The position numbers and the translations under genes were made by a program. DNA of 64,000 bases from Balneola sp. (lineage in GTDB: Bacteria; Bacteroidota; Rhodothermia; Balneolales; Balneolaceae): contig JAEPNB010000005.1 in assembly GCA_017643645.1 (NCBI GenBank), forward strand, positions 1 to 64,000. The letters run 5' to 3'. Shown here piece after piece: positions 15,688 through 24,722 of the stretch. The stretch's first letter is position 1. Each line of letters begins with the position of its first letter. The notes beneath the pieces are model-generated. The model saw only the letters and a list, made by a program, of their open reading frames with translations, did not search any database and was not told the DNA's origin.

Positions 15688-17157
15688 ATGGCGCAGAAGA
15701 TCACAAAAAGAGAAAAAGATTATTCACAATGGTACCTGGATGTTGTAAAGGAAGCCAAACTCGCTGAGCATTCTCCGGTGCGTGGATGTATGGTTATTCG
15801 TCCTACAGGAATGGCTCTGTGGGAAAACATGCAGCAAGGTCTGGACAAAATGTTCAAAGATACCGGACACGAAAATGCTTACTTCCCTCTTTTTATTCCG
15901 AAATCTTTTCTTTCTAAAGAAGCTCAACACGTAGAGGGCTTTGCGAAAGAGTGTGCCGTTATCACTCACAGTAGATTAAAAGCTGTAGATGGCGGAGTGG
16001 AAGTTGATCCGGAATCCAAATTAGAAGAAGAGCTTATTGTCCGACCAACTTCAGAAACCATAATCTGGGATACGTACAGAGGCTGGATCCAATCGTACCG
16101 TGATCTTCCGATCTTAGTGAATCAATGGGCAAACGTTGTTCGTTGGGAGATGAGAACGCGGTTATTCTTGAGAACAATGGAATTTCTGTGGCAGGAAGGT
16201 CATACCGCACATGCAACCGAACAGGAAGCAGTAGATGAGACACTCCAAATGCTGGAAGTATATCGGACTTTTGCCGAAGATTATATGGCCATGCCGGTAA
16301 TAACCGGAGTAAAAACAGCAAGCGAGCGTTTTGCAGGTGCTGTAGACACTTATTGTATTGAAGCATTGATGCAGGATGGCAAAGCATTGCAAGCAGGAAC
16401 GTCTCACTTCTTAGGACAGAATTTTGCCAAAGCTTTTGATGTGAAATTTCAAGATAGCGATGGCGATCATAAATATGTTTGGGCTTCAAGTTGGGGTGTT
16501 TCAACCCGATTGATCGGTGGATTGATCATGACGCATTCGGATGATCAGGGATTGGTTATTCCTCCAAGATTAGCTCCGACTCAGGTTGTAATCGTTCCGA
16601 TTTACAGAAGTGATGAAGAACGAGAAACTGTTCTCGAATATGGTGATTCCATTTATAACGAGCTTAAAGATCTTGGAGTTCGGGTAAAACTGGATGACAG
16701 AGATAATTACAAGCCGGGCTTCAAATTCGCGGAGCATGAAGCACAGGGAATTCCGTTGAGAATTGCTGTCGGACCAAGAGATGTCCAAAAAGGAAATGTG
16801 GAGTTAGCGCGAAGAGATACTTTAAGTAAGTCATTTGAATCTCGTGAAGGAATCGGCTCTATGGTTAAAGAATTACTGGAAACTATTCAGGTTGATCTTT
16901 TTGAAGCTGCTAAGAAACGAAGAGAAGAAGCTACTTCAGAAGTAGAAACTTACGATGAGTTCAAAAAAATTCTGGAAGAAAAAGGCGGATTCATTTACGC
17001 TCATTGGGACGGAACTGAAGAAACCGAAGAGCTTGTTAAAAATGAAACCAAAGCAACCATTCGCTGTATTCCTTTAAAAACTGACGGTAAAGAAGGAAAA
17101 TGCATGGTTACGGGAAAACCATCGAAACAGAAAGTGTTATTTGCTAGGTCTTACTGA
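15688..17157 (+). CDS. proS: prolyl-tRNA synthetase, archaeal/eukaryotic-type
   Basis: This class II synthetase charges tRNA-Pro. The protein starts [19 protein letters not shown] and has [20 protein letters not shown] and [16 protein letters not shown], all typical of the short ProRS class without the editing insertion. An HGTP anticodon-binding domain follows ([12 protein letters not shown] onward), then a C-terminal ProRS tail ending [10 protein letters not shown]. The 489-residue length fits. The ATG lies 11 bases beyond a palindromic leader. It is monocistronic or co-transcribed with the gene 82 bases downstream. Confidence 0.96.
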   Translation: MAQKITKREKDYSQWYLDVVKEAKLAEHSPVRGCMVIRPTGMALWENMQQGLDKMFKDTGHENAYFPLFIPKSFLSKEAQHVEGFAKECAVITHSRLKAVDGGVEVDPESKLEEELIVRPTSETIIWDTYRGWIQSYRDLPILVNQWANVVRWEMRTRLFLRTMEFLWQEGHTAHATEQEAVDETLQMLEVYRTFAEDYMAMPVITGVKTASERFAGAVDTYCIEALMQDGKALQAGTSHFLGQNFAKAFDVKFQDSDGDHKYVWASSWGVSTRLIGGLIMTHSDDQGLVIPPRLAPTQVVIVPIYRSDEERETVLEYGDSIYNELKDLGVRVKLDDRDNYKPGFKFAEHEAQGIPLRIAVGPRDVQKGNVELARRDTLSKSFESREGIGSMVKELLETIQVDLFEAAKKRREEATSEVETYDEFKKILEEKGGFIYAHWDGTEETEELVKNETKATIRCIPLKTDGKEGKCMVTGKPSKQKVLFARSY

Positions 17158-17160
17158 TTA

Positions 17161-17229
17161 TTAAACCACAGAGAGCACAAAGATTTTAGAAGCTTTAGTA
17201 TGATTCCTTTATGTTCTTCGAGGTTAACT
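17161..17229. repeat. imperfect inverted repeat between proS and nnrE/D
   Basis: AACCACAGAGAGCACAAAG on the left is matched by a degenerate CTTTATGTTCTTCGAGGTTA on the right, enclosing about 25 bases. It resembles the intergenic 'AACCACAGAGAGCACAGAG' type of palindrome seen in many bacteria. Confidence 0.45.
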
Positions 17230-17239
17230 ATATAACAAG

Positions 17240-18742
17240 ATGCTTAAAATTCCATATCCATATCATCTTTGTTCTGCGGAACAGTGCCGGAGAATGGACG
17301 AACGGACCATCAATGAATTTGGGATTGATGGATTCACTTTAATGGAGATCGCAGGTACTAAAGCTGCGGATTTCATCCTAACTGAAATCGATTCTAAATC
17401 TCATGGATTGTTTATATGCGGAAAAGGAAACAACGCCGGAGATGCTTTAGTTGTAGCGCGAATTCTTTCTGAGAAAGATCATCCGGTTACTATCTGTTTT
17501 GTTGGAGGAGCTGATGCTTTAAGTGAAGATACTTCTAAGAATCTCGAACTGCTCAAGCAGTTGAAAGGAAACATCACTTATGTTGAATGGGGCTCTGGTT
17601 TCGATTTTAGCAAATATGATTTTGTTGTGGACGGTATGTTTGGTACAGGATTAAATTCTGGTGTTCGAGCTCCTTTTGATGAAGTGATCAATGAAATAAA
17701 CCGGTCTGATAAAACTGTTTTTTCGCTGGATCTCCCCTCAGGTTTACACGCTGATACAGGTAGTAAAATGGGAAATGCTGTACTTGCCGATTTTACTATT
17801 ACATTCGGGGCATTGAAAACCGGGTTCTATCTAAATGACGGATTCGAGCATTCTGGTGAAATTGTGCTTTGCGAACTTCCATTTCCGAATCATTTTAAAG
17901 AGAAGTCTGCTTTTCTGATCCATGAAGATTGGTTTTCAGAATCAAACACTCAGCAGAAAAAGCGCGAACACAAATATGATGGAGGAGTTCTTTATATAAT
18001 AGCAGGTTCGGAGGGGTTAACCGGAGCGGCAATTCTAGCAGCACAAAGTGCCTGGAGTACCGGGGTTGGAGCTGTGGTTCTGATCACTCCAAAAGGATTA
18101 CTCAATATTTATGAAAAGAACCTGACTCAGATCATCAAAAAATCCGTTGGCACTGATAAAGACACTTATTTCGCAACTTCTCACTTTGAGCAGGTACAAT
18201 CGATTTTAAATGAAAAATCAGGATCGCTACTAATCGGACCCGGGCTTGGCAGAGATCCTGAAACCTTAAATTTTCTTCAAGAATTACTTTCTGATTTTAA
18301 TGGAAACGTTGTTATCGATGCTGACGCTCTATTCGCTCTTTCTGAATCTGATGGTTGGAAAAAACCTGATGAAGCCAACTGGATTCTCACACCTCATCCC
18401 GGTGAATTGAAAAAGCTATTACATTCAGAAGTTCGGGATGGGTTTGATCGATTAATCCAGGTTTCGAAAGTCGCGAAGGAAAATGGTGTCACAGTTTTGT
18501 CAAAAGGATTTCCTTGTGTTTTGGGAACAACTTCTGGGAATACTTATTTAACGGGATACGATACACGAATTTTTTCCCGCGCGGGTTTTGGAGATATACT
18601 TGCCGGCAAAATAAGTGGATATTTGTTGGCTTTGAAAGAACCTGATTCAGCATGCATCAAAGCACTAATTGAGGGCAAGCAAAAAGCAGATGCTCATTTC
18701 AGAAATTCAAAATCTGAACTTGAGCCAATTCATTTAATCTAG
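17240..18742 (+). CDS. nnr: bifunctional NAD(P)H-hydrate epimerase / ADP-dependent NAD(P)H-hydrate dehydratase
   Basis: This enzyme repairs damaged (hydrated) NADH and NADPH. The N-terminal YjeF_N epimerase domain (about 1-225) has MDERTINEFGIDGFTLMEIA, GKGNNAGDALVVAR and DGMFGTGL. The C-terminal carbohydrate-kinase-like dehydratase domain (about 240-495) has IGPGLGRDPETL, NVVIDADALFAL, LTPHPGELKKLL and the ATP-site loop AGFGDILAGKISGYL. This is the standard two-domain bacterial fusion at normal length. A VanZ-like frame opens right after its stop. Confidence 0.94.
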   Translation: MLKIPYPYHLCSAEQCRRMDERTINEFGIDGFTLMEIAGTKAADFILTEIDSKSHGLFICGKGNNAGDALVVARILSEKDHPVTICFVGGADALSEDTSKNLELLKQLKGNITYVEWGSGFDFSKYDFVVDGMFGTGLNSGVRAPFDEVINEINRSDKTVFSLDLPSGLHADTGSKMGNAVLADFTITFGALKTGFYLNDGFEHSGEIVLCELPFPNHFKEKSAFLIHEDWFSESNTQQKKREHKYDGGVLYIIAGSEGLTGAAILAAQSAWSTGVGAVVLITPKGLLNIYEKNLTQIIKKSVGTDKDTYFATSHFEQVQSILNEKSGSLLIGPGLGRDPETLNFLQELLSDFNGNVVIDADALFALSESDGWKKPDEANWILTPHPGELKKLLHSEVRDGFDRLIQVSKVAKENGVTVLSKGFPCVLGTTSGNTYLTGYDTRIFSRAGFGDILAGKISGYLLALKEPDSACIKALIEGKQKADAHFRNSKSELEPIHLI

Positions 18743-18760
18743 GCGGACTAACACATCGAT

Positions 18761-19156
18761 ATTATTTTTAAATATAAACGCTTTTTCGGGGTACTTGTAG
18801 TTATCACAACGGTAACTATACTGGTTGCTACGTTGTATCCATCTAAAACCTCATTATCTCTGAATATTTGGGACTATGATAAGCTGGGGCATTTCATCAT
18901 GTTTGCGGGCTGGACTTTTTTGGTAGGAATTTTCAGAGCAAGCAACACAAAAAGAAAACCCAGCCTTTGGAAAGTATTTTCTCTTGGATGTTTCTATGGG
19001 CTATTAATTGAATTTCTACAATTTGTAGTACCAACTAACCGAAGTCCCGAAACAATGGATTTCGTTGCTGATGCATGTGGAGCATTATTTGCAATTTTTG
19101 TTCTTCATTTTATCTTCAAATCCATATTCTCGTCTGAAAAAGCTCATACTGCATGA
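18761..19156 (+). CDS. VanZ-like membrane protein, non-canonical start
   Basis: DKLGHFIMFAGWTFLVG followed by GLLIEFLQFVVPTNRS and MDFVADACGALFA is the VanZ-like pattern of four membrane helices. The only usual start codon in frame is TTG at 18833, which would remove the first helix (RFFGVLVVITTVTILVATLY, then P). That helix is expected in VanZ-like proteins and is read in frame from a stop at 18749. ATT (18761 or 18764) or ATC (18755) would be the start, with AGGCGG at 18741-18746 as ribosome site. The exact start is uncertain; the family call is firmer. Role is unknown. Confidence 0.75.
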   Translation: MIFKYKRFFGVLVVITTVTILVATLYPSKTSLSLNIWDYDKLGHFIMFAGWTFLVGIFRASNTKRKPSLWKVFSLGCFYGLLIEFLQFVVPTNRSPETMDFVADACGALFAIFVLHFIFKSIFSSEKAHTA

Positions 19157-19227
19157 TTATGTTATACTAAGATCATTTAAAAAGAGATTTATTATTAGAG
19201 CACCCCACTAACAAAATCTCTTGCTTT

Positions 19228-19869
19228 ATGAAAAAGAATAGCTACTTCGACCTCAAAAAAAATCATTTCATACTTTCTGAAATTGGAATTATTTGCTCGC
19301 TCTTATTTTTGATCGCTGCTACAAATGTTAATATCGGATCCGAAAATGATTCAGGCATTTCAAATCAGATTTCTGTAGATCCGGAAGAAATTATTGATCT
19401 TCCTCCGGTCACACCCCCGGAAAAAGTTGCTCCCCAAAAACCAATGATATTTACCCCCAAGCCAAATGATACCCCAATAGATATCGATATTCCTGAGTTT
19501 CCTGAATTTGGAGATTTTAATGAAAAAATATCTTTACCCCCCAATCCGGCTCCTGATAACGATGTTGAGCCTGTTACTTTCCTTCTTCACATGCCTACAA
19601 TTATTGGTGGACAAGAAGCCTTGTATTCGAAAATTAAATATCCAAAGTTTGCTCAGGACATTGGTATAGAAGGAAGAGTAATGGTTCAATTTATTTTAGA
19701 TAAGCAGGGAAATGTTACCGAACCCAAAATTATAAGAAGTGTTCATCCAAAACTTGATGAAGAAGTTCTTAGAGTTATTAAAATGGTAAAATTCTCTCCC
19801 GGAGTTCAAAACGGGACTTTAGTAAGGGTAAAGATGGTTCAATCTGTCAGCTTTAAACTAAAAAGATAG
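19228..19869 (+). CDS. TonB-family energy transducer (first of pair)
   Basis: It has an N-terminal membrane anchor (about residues 16-32), a periplasmic proline/acid-rich linker, and a C-terminal TonB domain (about 120-213: PTIIGGQEALYSKIKYP, IEGRVMVQFILDKQGNV, KMVKFSPGVQNG). TonB proteins link the inner-membrane proton motive force to outer-membrane receptors. The linker has fewer prolines than that of the neighbour. No exbB/exbD is adjacent. It is followed 126 bases later by a paralog. Confidence 0.88.
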   Translation: MKKNSYFDLKKNHFILSEIGIICSLLFLIAATNVNIGSENDSGISNQISVDPEEIIDLPPVTPPEKVAPQKPMIFTPKPNDTPIDIDIPEFPEFGDFNEKISLPPNPAPDNDVEPVTFLLHMPTIIGGQEALYSKIKYPKFAQDIGIEGRVMVQFILDKQGNVTEPKIIRSVHPKLDEEVLRVIKMVKFSPGVQNGTLVRVKMVQSVSFKLKR

Positions 19870-19995
19870 TATTTAGTTTTATCAGACAGAATAATTCTTT
19901 ATGTAACGCGTTTTTTTTACATAAAGATCAAAATATTACTTGCAGTCAAACTGAAATATCATTTTCTTTAAAGTTCATGAAAAAAGGCATTCATT

Positions 19996-20649
19996 ATGAT
20001 TAACAGAAGAAAAGATTCAAAGGCTGATTTAAAGCGATCTTACAATATTTACCTTGAAGTAGGTTTAATTGTAGCATTACTTTTTATTATTGCAGCTGTA
20101 CGAATAAACTTATACAGTCCTCCCCCAACCCCTCCTCCGATTGATGAGCAGGAAGAAGTTGTGATGGAAGAGGCAATTCAAACGAAACAAATTGAAACTC
20201 CACCTCCACCACCGCGTCCGCCGGTCCCTGTTGAGGTTCCTAATGATGAGATCATCGAGGACGAGATTTTGGATATAGCTGAGTTCGATTTGGACGGACC
20301 AATGGATTTACCACCACCTCCTCCTCCACCAGATGATGAAGAAGAGGAAATCTTTATAGTTGTGGAAAATATGCCGGAACTTAAAGGTGGACAGGCAGGT
20401 CTTCAAAAAAGAGTGAAATATCCACAGGTTGCGATCAGAGCTGGTATTGAAGGTCGCGTTACAGTGCAATTTGTTGTTGACGAAAACGGCAACGTTGTAA
20501 ACCCGCGTGTTATTCGTGGAATTGGCGGTGGGTGTGATGAAGAAGCACTCAGAGTTGTTAAAACTGCTAAGTTCTCTCCGGGAATGCAGCGTGGTAGACC
20601 TGTACAAGTTCAGATGAGTTTACCGATTTTATTTAAACTCAGTAACTGA
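19996..20649 (+). CDS. TonB-family energy transducer (second of pair)
   Basis: This paralog of the preceding gene has an N-terminal membrane segment (about 21-39), a Pro/Glu-rich linker with several polyproline runs (PPPPPRPP, LPPPPPPPDDE), and a C-terminal TonB domain (LKGGQAGLQKRVKYP, IEGRVTVQFVVDENGNV, TAKFSPGMQRGRPV). The GIEGRVxVQF core is the same in both, so the pair arose by duplication. A strong terminator follows. Confidence 0.9.
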   Translation: MINRRKDSKADLKRSYNIYLEVGLIVALLFIIAAVRINLYSPPPTPPPIDEQEEVVMEEAIQTKQIETPPPPPRPPVPVEVPNDEIIEDEILDIAEFDLDGPMDLPPPPPPPDDEEEEIFIVVENMPELKGGQAGLQKRVKYPQVAIRAGIEGRVTVQFVVDENGNVVNPRVIRGIGGGCDEEALRVVKTAKFSPGMQRGRPVQVQMSLPILFKLSN

Positions 20650-20670
20650 TACATTTTCAGATCAAATTGA

Positions 20671-20702
20671 AAAGGCGTGATTGGCAACAATCACGCTTTT
20701 TT
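20671..20702 (+). terminator. bidirectional terminator after the TonB pair
   Basis: A perfect stem GCGTGATTG (20675-20683) / CAATCACGC (20688-20696), loop GCAA, with A-run before and T-run after. It serves the TonB gene and overlaps the 3' end of the convergent Nudix gene. Confidence 0.88.
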
Positions 20703-21131
20703 TATGTCCGGTAGTTTTACTTTGAAATCCTCCAAAACGGGAACGAGATTTTCAAAACCTACTTTCCCAATAGCTTTATCAATCTCGACCCATTCTACCA
20801 ATTCGATTCCTTCTGAAGTTTCAGGAGTAAAAGATTGAGGCTTCTCAAAATTCATGGCAAACCAATAAGTTGTCTTATCGTATATTTTACCTTTTTGGTT
20901 ATACGAATGCTTTGAAGAAACCAGTTCGTTAGTGATTAGTGGAAGCGAATCTGCGCCAACCTCTTCCATCACTTCTCTTCTCGCGCACATCTCAATTGTT
21001 TCACCTTTCTCTCTTTTGCCTTTCGGGATATCCCAAAAACCGTTTCTGAAGATCATTAAAACCTCAGTTTGATTTTTCCCTGCTCTTCTATATACAATCC
21101 CGCCGGCTGCTTCTATTTTTTTAATCTTCAC
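20691..21131 (-). CDS. Nudix hydrolase
   Basis: A complete Nudix box (G-x5-E-x7-REVMEEVGA) is present, which binds metal and cleaves nucleoside diphosphates linked to another moiety. The substrate cannot be told; the small size (146 residues) resembles Ap4A/NUDT2-like and general NTP-cleaning members. I chose the GTG at 21131, just before KIKKIEAAGGIVYR, because Nudix domains begin there. A GTG at 21161 would add ten residues and a longer overlap. Either start overlaps the upstream DUF1844 gene, so translation is probably coupled. Confidence 0.85.
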   Translation of the reverse strand: MKIKKIEAAGGIVYRRAGKNQTEVLMIFRNGFWDIPKGKREKGETIEMCARREVMEEVGADSLPLITNELVSSKHSYNQKGKIYDKTTYWFAMNFEKPQSFTPETSEGIELVEWVEIDKAIGKVGFENLVPVLEDFKVKLPDIKKA

Positions 21132-21438
21132 TCTTTGACTCTTCTGAAGGTGTGCTCTCACCTTTCTTTTTTTCGTCGGCGTAGTTTAAACGAAGAGTGG
21201 TAAGTGTTTGATCCAAAAATCCTTTCAGCTCTTGAGGAAGATTTCCTTTTGTGTATTTATCCAACATATTCAGAGTATCGATGGCATATTTAGCTGAAGA
21301 AAGATCTTTCTCCATTTCACCTGTAGCCGGATTTTGCAGCTTTCCCAGCCCCATCATAGCAATTTGCTGATGCTGTTGAATTAACATCATACACAGCAAT
21401 TGGTCTTGTTGTTCAGGATTTAAATTATCAGTATTCAT
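21121..21438 (-). CDS. DUF1844 family protein
   Basis: This small 105-residue helical protein has the DUF1844 pattern: LLCMMLIQQHQQIAMMGLGK, then AKYAIDTLNMLDKYTKGNL and FLDQTLTTLRLNY. Function is not known; the family is common in Bacteroidetes-Chlorobi and deltaproteobacterial genomes. The C-terminus is a charged tail (Lys/Glu/Ser). Its 3' end overlaps the Nudix gene. Confidence 0.82.
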   Translation of the reverse strand: MNTDNLNPEQQDQLLCMMLIQQHQQIAMMGLGKLQNPATGEMEKDLSSAKYAIDTLNMLDKYTKGNLPQELKGFLDQTLTTLRLNYADEKKKGESTPSEESKSED

Positions 21439-21550
21439 CTATCGATTTATTTCGTTTAGTAGTTTTTATAAAAATAAGGTGTTTTCACATAAATAAAGAT
21501 GATTTTTAATTACCTTTATTTATACACCAAATCCAAAATTATTATCACGT

Positions 21551-22756
21551 ATGGCAGTAGTAAAATCATTTAAGGCATGGCGACCAAAACCTGAATCTGC
21601 AAAAAACATAATTAGTGTCCCATACGATGTGATCAACACTGATGAAGCCAGAGAGTTAGCTCGAAATAAACCTGATAGCTTCTTACATGTTATTCGCCCT
21701 GAGATCGATCTTCCGGAAAGTATAGATATTCATGCCGAAGAAGTGTATCAAAAAGGAGCTGAAAATTTATCGAAACTTTTAGATTCGGATCATTTTGTTC
21801 AGGAAGAAAAAGACGCTCTTTACGTTTATAAACTGAACTGGCGAGGACGCTCTCAATCAGGAATCTTTGGTTGTGTTAGTGTGGCCGAATATGATAATGA
21901 AGTTATTCTGAAGCACGAGCTAACCAGACCTGACAAGGAAGATGACAGGACAAAACATATAATTACTCAGCAAGCACATGCTGAGCCGGTTATGATAACT
22001 TTTGACGATACTGCCGGAATTTCTGAAATGATGGAGTCAGTAAGTAACAGTGAGCCTTTGTATCAGGTTACGATTGAAGATGTAGAACATCAGATTTGGA
22101 AAGTTGATAACAGCACAGAATTAGATAATGGCTTTTCAAAAATTAAAAATCTTTACATAGCTGACGGTCACCACCGTTGTGCAAGTGCTTCAAGAACAGC
22201 TGCTCAAATGAAGAAACAGAATCCGAATCATACAGGTGAGGAAGAGTATAACTACTTTCCTGCCGTAGTTTTTCCGATGCAACAAATGGAGATCCTTTCC
22301 TATAACCGAATTGTATATTCCACTCCGGATAATTTTCTTGCCACGTTGAAAGACAAATTTGAACTCACACAAACAACAAATCCTGAACCGGAAAACAAAG
22401 GCGATATATGTGTTTATTTGGATGGAAGCTGGCACACACTATCACTTCCTGGGAGTAATAAATCTGATGTTGCATCTTCATTAGATGTAGCCAGACTGCA
22501 GGAACATTTGCTTGAACCATTACTAGGCATTTCGGATCAACGCACGGATAAAAACCTATTTTTTGTTGGCGGAATCAGGGGCACCAACGAACTGGAGAAA
22601 CTGGTGAATTCCGGCAAAGCTGATATGGCAATTAGTATGTATCCAACCAATATCCGGGAGCTTGTTGATGTTTCTGATGCAGGATTACTAATGCCTCCTA
22701 AATCAACCTGGTTCGAACCTAAATTACGTTCCGGATTTTTAATTCACACTTTTTAA
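21551..22756 (+). CDS. DUF1015 family protein
   Basis: The 401-residue DUF1015 protein begins SFKAWRPKPESAKNIISVPY and carries the signatures HELTRPDKEDDRTKHI and YIADGHHRCASASR. The biochemical role is not established. Family members often lie beside serine-biosynthesis genes, and here serC begins 18 bases after its stop, supporting an operon. Nothing is missing or truncated. Confidence 0.88.
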   Translation: MAVVKSFKAWRPKPESAKNIISVPYDVINTDEARELARNKPDSFLHVIRPEIDLPESIDIHAEEVYQKGAENLSKLLDSDHFVQEEKDALYVYKLNWRGRSQSGIFGCVSVAEYDNEVILKHELTRPDKEDDRTKHIITQQAHAEPVMITFDDTAGISEMMESVSNSEPLYQVTIEDVEHQIWKVDNSTELDNGFSKIKNLYIADGHHRCASASRTAAQMKKQNPNHTGEEEYNYFPAVVFPMQQMEILSYNRIVYSTPDNFLATLKDKFELTQTTNPEPENKGDICVYLDGSWHTLSLPGSNKSDVASSLDVARLQEHLLEPLLGISDQRTDKNLFFVGGIRGTNELEKLVNSGKADMAISMYPTNIRELVDVSDAGLLMPPKSTWFEPKLRSGFLIHTF

Positions 22757-22774
22757 CTCACACTCACTTATTAC

Positions 22775-23854
22775 ATGAAACGCGCTCATAATTTTAGTGC
22801 AGGTCCAGCTGCTTTACCACTGGAAGTTCTAGAACAGGCTCAATCTGAACTGTTAAACTATAACGGAACAGGCTCATCTATAATGGAAATGAGCCATCGC
22901 GGACCGGACTACACCAAGGTAAATACGGACGCTACAGAAAGTCTTAAAAATATCCTTGGTCTTGGAGATGATTTTGAGGTTGTATTTCTTCAAGGTGGTG
23001 CCAGTTTACAATTCCTTCAAGTAGCAATGAACTTTCTAAATGAAGGTGATACAGCAGATTACATCAATACAGGTGCGTGGTCTCAGAAAGCAATTAAAGA
23101 GGCAAAGAGATTCGGAAACGTAAATATCGCTTTCAGCAGTGAAGATTCTAACTTTAGCAGAGTACCAACTTCCGGAGATCTGAATTTAACTCCTGATGCC
23201 AATTTTGTTCATTATACTTCCAATAACACGATTTTTGGTACGCAGTTCCCTTCTGAACCGGAAACCAACGGTGTGCCTTTAATTTGTGATGCTTCTTCAG
23301 ATTTTCTTTCTCGCCCTATAAACATTGATAAGTACGGATTGATATATGCAGGTGCTCAGAAAAACCTGGGGCCATCCGGTGTTGCTGTAGTAATTATCAG
23401 AAAAGATTTTCTGGCAAAGATCAACAAATCTGATATCCCGACTATGCTCGATTACCGCACCCACACTGCTAAGTTATTTCATACTCCGCCTACATTTACT
23501 ATTTATTTGGTAAGCTTAGTTCTTAAGTGGCTGGAGAATAAAGGCGGTCTCAAGCATTTTGAAAAAGTGAACACCGAGAAAGCTGAACTTCTTTACAGTA
23601 CTATCGATTCGGATGATTTTTATCGCGGAACTGCTGAGCTTGAATCCCGATCAAAAATGAATGTTACCTTCCGGTTGCCTTCTGAAGATCTGGAACAACA
23701 ATTCTTATCAGAAGCAAAAACCCACAATCTTGTTGCTCTTAAAGGACACAGGAGTGTAGGTGGTATCAGAGCCAGTATTTACAATGCTTGTGAATTGAGT
23801 AGTGTAAAAGCATTGACTGACTTTATGATCGAGTTCAGAAGCAAAAATGGATAA
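22775..23854 (+). CDS. serC: phosphoserine aminotransferase
   Basis: This PLP enzyme converts 3-phosphohydroxypyruvate to phosphoserine in serine synthesis, and acts in pyridoxal phosphate synthesis in some bacteria. It starts HNFSAGPAALPLEVLEQA, has MEMSHRGPDY, and the PLP lysine sits in YAGAQKNLGPSGVAVV. GHRSVGGIRASIYNA near the C-terminus is the phosphate-binding segment. The 359-residue length is standard. It follows the DUF1015 gene closely. An intergenic inverted repeat, not a normal terminator, lies between it and the convergent rhomboid gene. Confidence 0.96.
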   Translation: MKRAHNFSAGPAALPLEVLEQAQSELLNYNGTGSSIMEMSHRGPDYTKVNTDATESLKNILGLGDDFEVVFLQGGASLQFLQVAMNFLNEGDTADYINTGAWSQKAIKEAKRFGNVNIAFSSEDSNFSRVPTSGDLNLTPDANFVHYTSNNTIFGTQFPSEPETNGVPLICDASSDFLSRPINIDKYGLIYAGAQKNLGPSGVAVVIIRKDFLAKINKSDIPTMLDYRTHTAKLFHTPPTFTIYLVSLVLKWLENKGGLKHFEKVNTEKAELLYSTIDSDDFYRGTAELESRSKMNVTFRLPSEDLEQQFLSEAKTHNLVALKGHRSVGGIRASIYNACELSSVKALTDFMIEFRSKNG

Positions 23855-23858
23855 ATAT

Positions 23859-23927
23859 AGTAATTAGTACCTAGACGTTAGAATGTATCAACAGCCTAAC
23901 ATCTAGGTACAAAATACTAATTACTAA
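23859..23927. repeat. long inverted repeat between serC and rhomboid
   Basis: AGTAATTAGTACCTAGA-CGTTAG on the left is matched on the right by CTAACATCTAGGTAC and TACTAATTACT, with a few unpaired bases and an 18-base centre. It has no U-run. The 3' end overlaps the rhomboid stop. Other AT-rich hairpins of the same style occur at 30166, 34842 and 50938. Confidence 0.7.
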
Positions 23928-24517
23928 TTTAGTCCCAGCATCGATAATACGTGATCGAGCGCAAAGGGAACAAAAGCCAGCATGTAAAATACTCCCCATG
24001 CAGCGCCGGCTATATGAGCTTCATGATTGATAGTTCCCTCTTTTTTGCTTGCATAGATACTGTAACCTATAAAAGCGATACCAAATAAAAGGGCAGGGAT
24101 CTCTATTGGAATCAACATCAGGTAAAGAGGCTCAAAAGGGAATAAGAGTATAAATCCGAATAGAACTGCCTCTACTGCTCCAGAAGCTCCCAGTGTTGCA
24201 TACTGGGGGTTGTCTTTGTGTTTTATTAAAGACGGAATTGAGGATGCGATCAAACCGGTAAAATAGAGTCCCAGAAACTGAACCTCTCCAATCTGCATTT
24301 CTAAAACAGGTCCAAAGAAAAAGAGCGTTATCATATTAAACAACAAATGAGATACGCTTCCATGAACAAAGCCGGATGTTATCAGCTCATACCAAGATTT
24401 ATTTCTGATGGTTCGGTAGGGCATCATCATTCCAACTTCAATGACCTTTGGATAAATAAATAAGCCGACAAGAGAAACTATCGCATTGGCAGCAATCAGA
24501 TAATAAGTAATATACAT
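23924..24517 (-). CDS. rhomboid-family intramembrane serine protease
   Basis: The protein has six hydrophobic segments with the rhomboid catalytic pair: Ser112 in LGASGAVEA and His168 in NHEAHIAGAAWG. The HGSVSHLLFNMITLFFFG segment is the other family landmark. Such enzymes cleave membrane protein helices in the lipid bilayer; substrates cannot be told. The 197-residue length is minimal for a bacterial rhomboid. A terminator of the upstream fibre-protein gene lies in the 205-base gap before it. Confidence 0.9.
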   Translation of the reverse strand: MYITYYLIAANAIVSLVGLFIYPKVIEVGMMMPYRTIRNKSWYELITSGFVHGSVSHLLFNMITLFFFGPVLEMQIGEVQFLGLYFTGLIASSIPSLIKHKDNPQYATLGASGAVEAVLFGFILLFPFEPLYLMLIPIEIPALLFGIAFIGYSIYASKKEGTINHEAHIAGAAWGVFYMLAFVPFALDHVLSMLGLN

Positions 24518-24574
24518 TCTGTAGATAAATTAGATTACCGAGAAGATACAGTCCTTATAATCCTGACCAAAATT

Positions 24575-24612
24575 AAAACAAAAAGCCCGCTCAAAATTAC
24601 TCGAGCGGGCTT
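24575..24612 (-). terminator. terminator after the S74 fibre-protein gene
   Basis: AAGCCCGCTC / GAGCGGGCTT with a nine-base loop ends in a U-rich tail on the minus strand, about 110 bases past the stop at 24723. The remaining 24613-24722 holds no other feature I can see. Confidence 0.75.
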
Positions 24613-24722
24613 CCCCATCAACCATAACATGTTAAGCAAGCTACAATTTGACTTATACTTAGGACAGAAAAACCCCTAAAGCCTATCCCTCTTCAGGCTT
24701 TAAGTATTATTTCTGCTACTGT

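Noticed and set aside
19157-19227. AAGAGATT/AATCTCTT pairing before the first TonB gene as a terminator or riboswitch
   Set aside because: The stem is weak, has no U-run and resembles no known leader fold.
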